DNA from: UMGS1387 sp045541355
Lineage (GTDB): Bacteria > Bacillota > Clostridia > Oscillospirales > CAG-382
Assembly (NCBI GenBank): GCA_045541355.1
Contig: JAZQIW010000002.1
Coordinates: 1-20,124 of the forward strand
Reading direction: 5' to 3'
Length of the DNA stretch: 20,124 bases
Shown: positions 13,161 through 20,124 of the stretch, piece by piece
Layout of the letters: each line of letters opens with the position of its first letter
Numbering within the stretch: position 1 is the first letter of the stretch
Translations under genes and position numbers: made by a program
Notes under the pieces: generated by a model
The model's input: only the letters and a program-made list of their open reading frames with translations
Database searches by the model: none
What the model was told of the DNA's origin: nothing

Positions 13161-14549
13161 GTGGCTAAAATTCTTGAAATCTTCAATAAGCCGACGGACA
13201 TGACTGTCGGAGCACCCTGGAAGGGTATTGCAATTTTCACAATTCCGATGCTTGTCGGCAATATTGCCCAGCAGCTTTACAGTACCGTTGACAGTATCGT
13301 TGTCGGCAATACCGAAGGAGTAGGAGTAACGGGGCTTTCGGCGATCGGCAGCGCAATGCCCATACTTAATATGCTGCTTGTTTTGTTTATCGGTATTTCT
13401 GCGGGCGCAAGTATTATGGTTTCACAGTATTTCGGAGCAAAAAGGCGAGAGGATCTTTCAAAGACGATAGGTAACTGTATAACGGTAACCCTCATAAGCT
13501 GTGTACTGCTTATAGTAGTAATGACACCCCTTATCCGCCCCATACTTGAAGCTCTCAAAACTCCCGCTTCAACAATAGATTGGTGTGAGGATTATCTTGT
13601 AATATCCATTGTCGGCTGTGTAGGCATGGCATTTTATAATATTCTAAGCGGTATAATAAGAGGACTCGGGGATTCGATGTCCGCCCTTATATATCTTCTT
13701 GTTGCGACGGTTATAAATATCATTCTTGATATTTTGCTTGTTAGGCACATGGAGGTAGGCGGCGTTGCCCTTGCAACGGTAATTGCCCAGTTTGTATCCT
13801 CGGCACTTTGCCTTTGGAAGCTTTCAAGAATGAAGGAGTTCTTTGATTTTAAGCTCAAGTACTTAAAGCCCGAGGCAAAGTACGTAAAGACCATAATTCG
13901 TCTCGGTCTTCCTTCGGGAGCAACACAGATGATTTTCTCATCGGCAATGCTTGTTGTTCAGAGACTTACAAACGGCTTTGGCGATATGTTTGTTGCGGCA
14001 AACGTAATCGTAATGCGTGTTGACGGCTTTGCCATGATGCCTAACTTTTCCTTTGGTACGGCTCTTACTACATATGCAGGACAGAATGTCGGCGCAGGCC
14101 TTTATGACAGAGTTCCCAAGGGTGCAAAGCAGGGAACCCTTATGGCAGTAGGCTGTTCGTCGCTTCTTACGGTGATAATTCTTATTTTCGGCAGGCAAAT
14201 TATGGGACTTTTCAGTAATGATGCACCCGAGGTTATTGCAATGAGCTATGAGCTTATGAAGATACTTGCCGTCGGATATATTGCAATGGCTGTAACCCAG
14301 AGCCTCTCGGGAATAATGAGAGGTGCCGGAGACACGGTAACTCCCATGTGGATATCGCTTATTACAACGGTTGCCGTGCGTGTACCCCTGGCATACGGTA
14401 TTGCATATTTCACATCTCCCACAGGCGTTCTCAATGACGGCGCCAAGGAATGTATCCAGTATTCGCTTCTTGCAACCTGGGTGCTTGGGGCAATTATTAC
14501 GGCAATCTTTTACAGGGTAGGAAAGTGGAAGAATAAGGCAATTGACTAA
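13161..14549 (+). CDS. MATE-family multidrug/metabolite:cation antiporter
   Basis: 462 residues, starting at GTG with a weak ribosome site (AGAGG, 8 nt away). Twelve hydrophobic segments arranged as two similar halves are visible. Typical MATE signals are IPMLVGNIAQQLYSTVDSIVVG in the first helix region, LSAIGSAMPI, and in the second half GLPSGATQMIFSS with the matching loops. It uses a Na+ or H+ gradient to export organic cations, drugs or metabolites across the cytoplasmic membrane; the substrate cannot be predicted. It lies 123 nt ahead of the ABC-DUF1854-ABC set on the same strand with no clear terminator between, so it may be co-transcribed with it. Confidence 0.9.
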   Translation: MAKILEIFNKPTDMTVGAPWKGIAIFTIPMLVGNIAQQLYSTVDSIVVGNTEGVGVTGLSAIGSAMPILNMLLVLFIGISAGASIMVSQYFGAKRREDLSKTIGNCITVTLISCVLLIVVMTPLIRPILEALKTPASTIDWCEDYLVISIVGCVGMAFYNILSGIIRGLGDSMSALIYLLVATVINIILDILLVRHMEVGGVALATVIAQFVSSALCLWKLSRMKEFFDFKLKYLKPEAKYVKTIIRLGLPSGATQMIFSSAMLVVQRLTNGFGDMFVAANVIVMRVDGFAMMPNFSFGTALTTYAGQNVGAGLYDRVPKGAKQGTLMAVGCSSLLTVIILIFGRQIMGLFSNDAPEVIAMSYELMKILAVGYIAMAVTQSLSGIMRGAGDTVTPMWISLITTVAVRVPLAYGIAYFTSPTGVLNDGAKECIQYSLLATWVLGAIITAIFYRVGKWKNKAID

Positions 14550-14604
14550 ACGAAGAGCAGCTTATCTGCATTTCTGTGGCAGACAGGCTTTCTATAACCA
14601 TGCA

Positions 14605-14675
14605 AGGGAGGTGTATTTCGCGTAAATCGAAAAGGCAAAGAAGGTGCCTGTCGACGGAACGCGAAATAAAAAGTG
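14605..14675 (+). promoter_or_regulatory. Shine-Dalgarno sequence separated from the start codon by a 55-nt hairpin
   Basis: AGGGAGG (14605-14611) is followed 61 nt later by the GTG start at 14673. Between them a perfect 10-bp stem (14614-14623 with 14659-14668) encloses a second stem (TCGA 14627-14630 / 14651-14654 and AGGCA 14633-14637 / TGCCT 14645-14649) with a 7-nt loop. If folded, only TG and AAAA separate the ribosome site from the start codon, giving 6-nt spacing. The bases directly before GTG hold no other ribosome site. Confidence 0.6.
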
Positions 14676-16964
14676 TACGCTTTTGATAAAATCCCGGAAT
14701 ATATTTTTGATATACTTTCGGAAAAAGGTGCAGACAAAAAAGATATCTTTATTGCGGCGTACTGCGATATGGATGCAGAACATAGCTTTTGCGATACATA
14801 CCTTGCAGTAACCGGTGACAGCCTGTATGTCCTTTCGGGCTTTGAGGTTCTCGAAAAGACGGGGGATAGAAAAAAAGGTCCTCGAGCATATTGGAACGAA
14901 AAATGCTTTTTGAAGCTTGAGCTTTCACAAATCGAGGAATTGAGGGTAGAGGAGCTGCTGTCAAGCTCAAGACTTACGGCAAAAAAGACAGACGGCGAGT
15001 ATGTGTTTCTCTGTGCCATGACAAATTTCTGCAAGGGAAATGCGAATACCTTTGTCAAGTATTTCAAAAAAATCAAGCGCGGGGATATAACCGATACGGG
15101 CTTTGAAATAGATCCCGACGACGACCCAAAATCCGTGTGCTGCCCAAAGTGCGGAATGCGTTATCCCGACAGAAACAGAAAAATCTGCCCGAGATGTATG
15201 GAAAAGGGTAAGCTTTTCACGAGATTCGGCGTATTTTTGCTCAAGTATAAAGCAGAACTTGCCATACTCATGCTCTCGCTTGTAATGCTGACGGTAATAG
15301 GTATTCTCACCCCGTACTTTTCAAAAGGCTTTTTCTTTGATAAGGTGCTTGACGAAAACGGAAGCCTGTACGGACAGGTGCTGCTTGCGGTGGGAATTGT
15401 CGTTGCAACAAAGCTGCTTGGTGTTGTGGCAGATATGATAAACGGATATATTTCTACGAAGATAGCGGCAAAAATCGTATATGATTTGAAAAACACCATA
15501 TTCGGTGCCATAGAAAAGCTTTCCATGGGCTTTTTCAATGCCCGCCAGACAGGCGGTCTCATGACTCAGGTCAATAACGACTCCAATACAATTTACAGCT
15601 TTTTCTGTGACGGTGTTCCGTATTTTCTTACAAACATTGTTACGGTTGTTGTGCTTTGCGTAATTGTCTTTGCAATGAATCCGCTTCTTGCGGCTCTTTC
15701 TCTTGTGACAATTCCGATTTTCTTTATTGTTCTCAGACGTACATATGCCGTATCCCAAAAGTTTCACGCAAGGAATTATTCGAGTTTTCGCACAATGAAT
15801 TCCCGCCTTTCCGACGTTCTCGGAGGAATACGTGTAGTAAAGGCATTTTCCAAGGAAAATGATGAAATGGATAGATTTCATAGCAGCAGCTACCGTTCTG
15901 CACTGGCAGGAAGAAAGCTTGCGGTTTTCAACAACTACGCATATCCCTTTATAGGTTATATCTGGTATATCGGCAATATAATATCCCTCGGTGTCGGCGG
16001 CTATATGGTAATGAAGGGAAGCTTTTCCTTCGGAGAATATATTACCTTTACCGCATATATTGATATGATATACAGCCCCCTGTTTTTCTTCTCCCAGATG
16101 ATAAACTGGTCGGCGTCATGTACAAACTCGCTTCAAAGACTGTTTGAAATATATGACACCGAGCCCGAAATCACCGAAAAGGAGGATGCCGTAACACCCG
16201 ATAAAATAGAGGGACACGTCGAATTTAAAAACGTGGATTTCGGATACAGTAAAAATAAGAAGATTATAGATAATGTAAGCTTTGACATTGAAGCAGGGCA
16301 TACTCTCGGAATTGTCGGCCATACGGGTGCGGGAAAGAGCACACTTGCCAATATAATCATGCGCCTTTATGACTGCGATGAGGGCGGAGTGTATATTGAC
16401 GGAATAAACGTCAAGGATCTGTCCTTCAAGGCTCTGTACGACAATATTGCAATTGTTTCGCAGGAAACGTACCTTTTTATAGGCACGATTCTTGATAACA
16501 TCCGCTATGCAAAGCCGGATGCCACCTATGAGGAGGTTGTGCAGGCAGCAAAATGCGCGGGTGCTCATGATTTTATAGTAAAGCTTCCCGACGCATATCA
16601 TACCAAAATAGGCTTTGGCTATAAGGATCTTTCGGGCGGCGAAAGACAGAGAGTTTCCATCGCAAGGGCGATTCTTCGCGACCCCAAGATTCTGATTCTT
16701 GACGAGGCAACCGCCGCCATGGATACCAAGACGGAAAAGCTTATACAAAATGCACTTACAACACTCACAAAGGGTAAGACAACCATAATGATAGCCCACC
16801 GCCTTTCAACCCTCAGAGATGCCCATAAGCTTATTGTAATTGAGAAGGGCAAGGTTGCAGAGTCGGGAACACATAAAGAGCTTCTTGAAATACAGGACGG
16901 TGTATACAACAGACTTTACACCCTTCAGCAGGAAGCACTCAAAAACGCAGGTATTGCGGAATAG
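14673..16964 (+). CDS. ABC exporter subunit with N-terminal zinc-ribbon domain (half 1)
   Basis: 763 residues. An in-frame TAA at 14667 rules out earlier starts, and the product aligns end to end with the second ABC subunit from its N-terminus, so GTG 14673 is accepted. Residues about 1-140 form a cytosolic domain of unknown fold; C157, C160, C172 and C175 then make a zinc ribbon (CPKC...CPRC). A six-helix exporter membrane domain spans about 185-485 and the ATPase domain about 515-755: Walker A GHTGAGKST (549-557), Q597, signature LSGGE (653-657), Walker B ILILDE (673-678, E678) and H709. All catalytic residues are present. Standard half-exporters are about 580 residues; the extra 180 are the N-terminal part. 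The next gene begins 11 nt later. It most likely pairs with the 17531 product as a heterodimer; the cargo is unknown. Confidence 0.9.
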   Translation: MYAFDKIPEYIFDILSEKGADKKDIFIAAYCDMDAEHSFCDTYLAVTGDSLYVLSGFEVLEKTGDRKKGPRAYWNEKCFLKLELSQIEELRVEELLSSSRLTAKKTDGEYVFLCAMTNFCKGNANTFVKYFKKIKRGDITDTGFEIDPDDDPKSVCCPKCGMRYPDRNRKICPRCMEKGKLFTRFGVFLLKYKAELAILMLSLVMLTVIGILTPYFSKGFFFDKVLDENGSLYGQVLLAVGIVVATKLLGVVADMINGYISTKIAAKIVYDLKNTIFGAIEKLSMGFFNARQTGGLMTQVNNDSNTIYSFFCDGVPYFLTNIVTVVVLCVIVFAMNPLLAALSLVTIPIFFIVLRRTYAVSQKFHARNYSSFRTMNSRLSDVLGGIRVVKAFSKENDEMDRFHSSSYRSALAGRKLAVFNNYAYPFIGYIWYIGNIISLGVGGYMVMKGSFSFGEYITFTAYIDMIYSPLFFFSQMINWSASCTNSLQRLFEIYDTEPEITEKEDAVTPDKIEGHVEFKNVDFGYSKNKKIIDNVSFDIEAGHTLGIVGHTGAGKSTLANIIMRLYDCDEGGVYIDGINVKDLSFKALYDNIAIVSQETYLFIGTILDNIRYAKPDATYEEVVQAAKCAGAHDFIVKLPDAYHTKIGFGYKDLSGGERQRVSIARAILRDPKILILDEATAAMDTKTEKLIQNALTTLTKGKTTIMIAHRLSTLRDAHKLIVIEKGKVAESGTHKELLEIQDGVYNRLYTLQQEALKNAGIAE

Positions 16965-16975
16965 GAGCAGAGAAT

Positions 16976-17518
16976 ATGTCAAGACACGAACATAAACAGG
17001 CAAATATTCATAAGTCCTCGGCTGAAATTGTAAGAATCAATGCCGAAAATGCCGCTTTTACCATGAAAAACGGCTTTCTCTCCATGACCTTTACCCAATC
17101 GGGCGAGAAGCAAGAGCATGACAGGGTGTTTCTTCACAGAACCTTCCCCTTTGAGCTTTTGTGGGAATATATCTCGGTGCTTGACGGCGACTCTGTGGAA
17201 ATAGGCTTGATATTCAACCTTTCGGATTTTGATGACGAAACAAGAGCCTTGCTTGAAACCGAGCTTGAAAGAAAATACTATCAGCCAAAGATTAAGACAA
17301 TTGAGGCATTAAAGGAAAGATACGGCTTTTCCTATTGGACTGTCGTTGACGGCGAAGGAAGAAGGATAAACTTCACAATGCAGGATACTTTCCGAAACAT
17401 TATAAGAATAGGCGAGGATAAGGCTGTTCTGCTTGACGTTGACGGAAACAGATTTGTAATAGACAGTATACTTGGCCTTGATAAAAAGAGTTATAGAAAG
17501 ATTGAGCTTTATCTCTAA
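16976..17518 (+). CDS. DUF1854-family protein between two ABC subunits
   Basis: 180 residues; TAGGAG lies 9 nt before the ATG. It has no signal peptide or membrane segment, so it is cytosolic. The pattern fits DUF1854 as I know it: an N-terminal segment about nucleotide- or fold-unknown strands, then VFLHRTFPFELLWEYISVLD, EIGLIFNLSDFDDETRALLETELERKY, and a C-terminal beta unit ending ILGLDKKSYRKIELYL. DUF1854 genes are repeatedly found beside ABC exporter genes; in some proteobacteria that set accompanies cyanophycin genes, from which NCBI derives its product name. No cyanophycin synthetase is in this window. Gaps of 11 and 12 nt to the ABC genes imply one operon and a shared complex or function. 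Its action, perhaps a regulator or cargo adaptor, is inference. Confidence 0.8.
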   Translation: MSRHEHKQANIHKSSAEIVRINAENAAFTMKNGFLSMTFTQSGEKQEHDRVFLHRTFPFELLWEYISVLDGDSVEIGLIFNLSDFDDETRALLETELERKYYQPKIKTIEALKERYGFSYWTVVDGEGRRINFTMQDTFRNIIRIGEDKAVLLDVDGNRFVIDSILGLDKKSYRKIELYL

Positions 17519-17530
17519 AAAAGAAGTGGG

Positions 17531-19747
17531 ATGCAAATGTCAAATATAAGTAACGAAGTAAGACAAAAACTGAATAGTCTCATGACAGAGCAAGAGCTTG
17601 ATGAAGTAGTCGCGGCGTTTTGCTATAATCTTGATGGCTATGTGCCGAATGAGACTGCCGAGGGCATAATTGCCTTTGACGGGAAACGCCTTATGAACTT
17701 TTGCTCATCCGAGCTTGTTTGCAGCATTGACGCGGATGAGATATCGGAGCTTGTCACCGACATGGGTGTTGGATGTATATTTGTTTCTTACAGAAAAAAG
17801 AGCGATGACAGCATCGTATTTTTGTGCCGGAACAATCTTACAAGCTCAAAGGCAATCGTAAAATGGGTAAGAAGGATAAACCACTATCTTGACGACGGAA
17901 AAATGCCGGAGGTTTTGGGAAGAGAAGCGGAAAAGTGTCCCAAATGCGGACGTCCTTTTCCTCCCGGCTCTACGGTTTGTGTTCACTGCAGCGACAAAAA
18001 GAAGCTGATTTCACGTACATGGGAGCTGTTTAAGCCTTATAAGCTTTTTGTGTTCTCGGCAGTGATAATGTTTTTTGTTATAAGCACCTTGAATATGCTT
18101 ATGCCCTATATAAACAGAATTTCCGTAGATAACTATATCCAAAATCCAAATCCCGAAGAAGTAAGTATGTCGGGCTTTGTGCTTGTGATGCTGTCATTGC
18201 TTGTACTTGAGCTTGTTAACAGGGTTCTTTCGACACTCAGACAGCACCTTCTTATTGCCGCAAGCAGCAAAATGATTGTGGATTTAAGAAATAAGCTTTT
18301 TGATAAAATACAGCGCCTTTCAATCTCCAAGATATCCGAGAGAACTGCCGGAGACCTTATGCGAAGGGTTACTGACGACACAGGTACGGTGAACAACTTT
18401 GTTGTCAACTATCTTCCGAGCGTCCTCGAACAGCTTGCAGTATTTGTCGTGGTGGGGGTATACCTTTTGCTGTATGACCCGGTGCTGTTTCTTCTCATAA
18501 TGCTGCCGACGCCCTTTGTTGTAATGTCCTTCAGACTGTTCTGGCGCTTTATGCACTCGCTGTTCAGAAAACGCTGGCTTTCGGGTTCAAGAACAAATAC
18601 CATTCTTCACGATATTTTTTCGGGAATACGCGTTGTAAAGGCATTTGGCATGGAGCATAGAGAAAGCGCACGCTTTGAAGAGGCTACAAGACAGGAAAAA
18701 GAGCTTCAGGAAAAGACAGACTGCCTGTGGAGTCTTATTATGCCTGTGCTCAAGTTTTTCATAAGCTTCGGCGAGTTTATCATTCTTTTTTATGTCGGAA
18801 ATAAAATTCTCGGAAAAGAAATGACACTCGGTCAGATGTCGCAGTTTTCAATATATGCATCCATGGTATACGGACCTTTAAGAATGGTGGCGCATATTCC
18901 GAGACATTTTATGAATTTTACAACATCTGCCGCTAAGGTGTTTGAAATTCTTGATGAGAATGAGGATGTGTGCGATGCTGAAAATCCAAAGGAAATCGAA
19001 ATAGAAGGAAACATTGAGATTAAAAACGTTTCCTTCGGCTATGATAGCGGACGTGAGGTTCTCCATAAGGTAAACGCCGAAATAAAACACGGCGAATTTA
19101 TCGGCATTGTCGGAGCATCGGGCGCCGGAAAATCAACGCTTATTAATCTCATTATGCGAATGTATGACGTCGAGGACGGAAGCATAAGCGTTGATGGCGT
19201 TGATATAAGGGATATATCTCAGGAAACGCTGAGAAGTAATATCGGCGTTGTTCTTCAGGAAACCTTCCTGTTTTCGGGTACTATTTATCAGAATATCGCC
19301 TATGCAAAAAAGGGCGCAACTCGTAAAGAGGTTATTGCCGTTGCAAAACTTGCGGGATGCCATGACTTTATAACGAGAATGCCCGACGGCTATAATACAA
19401 AGGTCGGTGAGAGGGGTAATACCCTTTCGGGTGGCGAAAAACAGAGAATTGCCATAGCACGTGCACTCCTCCATGACCCTAAAATTCTTATTCTTGATGA
19501 GGCAACAGCATCCCTTGATACCGAAACCGAAAAACAACTTCAGGATGCCCTTGCACGCCTTTCGGAAAAGCGTACTACCATCGCTATCGCTCATAGACTT
19601 TCTACCCTGCGAAACGCTACTCGCCTTATCGTTCTTGATAAGGGTAACGTCGTCGAAACAGGTACCCATGATGAACTTATGGCACTCGAAGGCTTCTATT
19701 ATGGCCTCGTTATGGCTCAGCGCGAAATGTCAAATATGAATAATTGA
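17531..19747 (+). CDS. ABC exporter subunit with N-terminal zinc-ribbon domain (half 2)
   Basis: 738 residues from the ATG at 17531; a second ATG at 17537 is equally possible, since the only ribosome site is a weak AGAAG..GGG just ahead. The architecture repeats that of the 14673 product: an N-terminal domain (about 1-130), a zinc ribbon at C136, C139, C150 and C153, an exporter membrane domain (about 165-470) and an ATPase domain (about 495-730). Walker A is GASGAGKST (528-536), then Q576, signature LSGGE (632-636), Walker B ILILDE (652-657, E657) and H688, all intact. The two subunits are diverged duplicates, which favours a heterodimeric exporter with two working ATP sites. The cargo is unknown. 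No classical terminator follows, though an A/T-rich hairpin begins 38 nt after the stop. Confidence 0.9.
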   Translation: MQMSNISNEVRQKLNSLMTEQELDEVVAAFCYNLDGYVPNETAEGIIAFDGKRLMNFCSSELVCSIDADEISELVTDMGVGCIFVSYRKKSDDSIVFLCRNNLTSSKAIVKWVRRINHYLDDGKMPEVLGREAEKCPKCGRPFPPGSTVCVHCSDKKKLISRTWELFKPYKLFVFSAVIMFFVISTLNMLMPYINRISVDNYIQNPNPEEVSMSGFVLVMLSLLVLELVNRVLSTLRQHLLIAASSKMIVDLRNKLFDKIQRLSISKISERTAGDLMRRVTDDTGTVNNFVVNYLPSVLEQLAVFVVVGVYLLLYDPVLFLLIMLPTPFVVMSFRLFWRFMHSLFRKRWLSGSRTNTILHDIFSGIRVVKAFGMEHRESARFEEATRQEKELQEKTDCLWSLIMPVLKFFISFGEFIILFYVGNKILGKEMTLGQMSQFSIYASMVYGPLRMVAHIPRHFMNFTTSAAKVFEILDENEDVCDAENPKEIEIEGNIEIKNVSFGYDSGREVLHKVNAEIKHGEFIGIVGASGAGKSTLINLIMRMYDVEDGSISVDGVDIRDISQETLRSNIGVVLQETFLFSGTIYQNIAYAKKGATRKEVIAVAKLAGCHDFITRMPDGYNTKVGERGNTLSGGEKQRIAIARALLHDPKILILDEATASLDTETEKQLQDALARLSEKRTTIAIAHRLSTLRNATRLIVLDKGNVVETGTHDELMALEGFYYGLVMAQREMSNMNN

Positions 19748-19750
19748 TTT

Positions 19751-19811
19751 TCCCCGCTTCTTCCCGCTTTTTCCCGCTTTTTCCCGCTTTTTCTTTAGAA
19801 AAAGAAAAAGC
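19751..19811. repeat. Period-10 tandem repeat running into an A/T-rich hairpin
   Basis: TTCCCGCTTT occurs three times exactly (19761-19790), preceded by one variant copy (19751-19760) and followed by a partial one. The last copy supplies the left arm of an 11-bp perfect stem (GCTTTTTCTTT, 19786-19796, with 19801-19811) around AGAA. There is no T-run after it on the + strand, so it is a weak terminator candidate at best. Confidence 0.8.
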
Positions 19812-19885
19812 TTGGCAAAAAGAAACCGTCAAAGGAACATTGGTTTTTGGGATTAGGCTCAAACGTATAATTCTCGATTAAGGCG

Positions 19886-19920
19886 TCGCTTGGTCGGCAT
19901 AAACGCAACCGACCAAGCGA
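19886..19920. repeat. 12-bp perfect inverted repeat
   Basis: TCGCTTGGTCGG (19886-19897) and CCGACCAAGCGA (19909-19920) around an 11-nt centre. Neither strand has a T-run beyond the stem, so it does not look like a terminator. It could be a cruciform, a binding site or part of a mobile repeat. Confidence 0.75.
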
Positions 19921-20030
19921 TTAAAACCCAAATTAGCACCCACCCCAAAGGGAGGGAGATAAGCCTCCACGGCGAAAGAGGGAGAATCAGCGGAGCGTCG
20001 GGGAGATGTAGCCCATAGTTACACTTGTCC

Positions 20031-20084
20031 CTGATTTTGACGAACCGAAGATAAAACCTCAAAAACCGTGAGTGTCAAAATCAG
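20031..20084. repeat. 11-bp perfect inverted repeat with 32-nt centre
   Basis: CTGATTTTGAC (20031-20041) and GTCAAAATCAG (20074-20084). A competing short pairing is ACACT (20021-20025) with AGTGT (20071-20075), overlapping the right arm. Confidence 0.65.
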
Positions 20085-20124
20085 CAATTAAAAAGTACAA
20101 ATTACCCCCGACCGAGCCACTCCC

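Larger units (their letters stand above)
19748..20124. other. Non-coding, repeat-built region after the ABC operon
   Basis: 377 nt with no credible gene. It holds a period-10 tandem repeat, three inverted repeats (listed separately) and a purine-rich stretch with GGGAGGGAG and GAGGGAG (about 19951-19985). Base composition and style change abruptly right after the ABC stop. The mosaic look resembles dispersed intergenic repeats of Clostridia, but copies elsewhere cannot be checked here. Confidence 0.6.

Noticed and set aside
14600..14686. 28-residue open frame (ATG at 14600) overlapping the start of the first ABC gene
   Set aside because: It has no ribosome site and is explained by the palindromic hairpin; a leader peptide cannot be excluded but is unsupported.
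19859..20062. 67-residue open frame on the - strand
   Set aside because: It passes through a 12-bp palindrome and repeat DNA and has no family resemblance; it is likely a by-product of the repeat.

Overview
The window looks like the chromosome of an anaerobic gut-type Clostridia, most likely Ruminococcus or another Oscillospiraceae. The reasons are moderate G+C, AAGGAGG-type ribosome sites, sigma-A promoters of TTGACA-N17-TATAAT type, SLH modules of the ruminococcal kind, and a B. subtilis-like ydjG-ydjH-ydjI cluster. This is inferred from sequence character alone. Every gene I support lies on the + strand.

Layout. 1-1859: the 3' end of a secreted SLH protein, overlapped by 4 nt by a small single-pass membrane protein gene. 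1860-2367: no gene, but an array of 15 short hairpins with a fixed grammar (each stem opens TG and closes CA, mostly with 5-nt TGAAT or ATTCA spacers), partly amplified as a 171-bp tandem repeat and preceded by a promoter that points into it. 2368-5580: ydjG-ydjH-ydjI, an envelope-stress cluster that in Bacillus works with PspA; no pspA is visible here, and ydjI has its own consensus promoter whose -35 overlaps the ydjH stop codon. 5774-6208: a small helical, ferritin-like protein. 6285-9134: an SGNH/GDSL hydrolase and an N-acyl-D-amino-acid deacylase, each apparently its own unit. 9386-12002: a CPA2-type cation/proton antiporter with a terminator in its leader, then a CLC transporter that resembles the fluoride-exporting CLC-F branch. 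12108-13007: a DUF975-like membrane protein with a PQQ-rich tail. 13161-19747: a MATE exporter, then an ABC half-transporter / DUF1854 protein / ABC half-transporter set. 19748-20124: non-coding, built from tandem and inverted repeats.

The ABC-DUF1854-ABC set is tightly packed (11- and 12-nt gaps) and probably makes one heterodimeric exporter plus an accessory protein. Both ABC subunits carry an N-terminal cytosolic domain ending in a four-cysteine zinc ribbon, which is unusual for exporters. The first one lacks a Shine-Dalgarno sequence at normal distance; a strong one lies 61 nt upstream, and a 55-nt hairpin between the two would bring them to 6-nt spacing.

The least explained items are the TG...CA hairpin array, the hairpin bridging the ribosome site and start codon, and the zinc-ribbon ABC-DUF1854 module.
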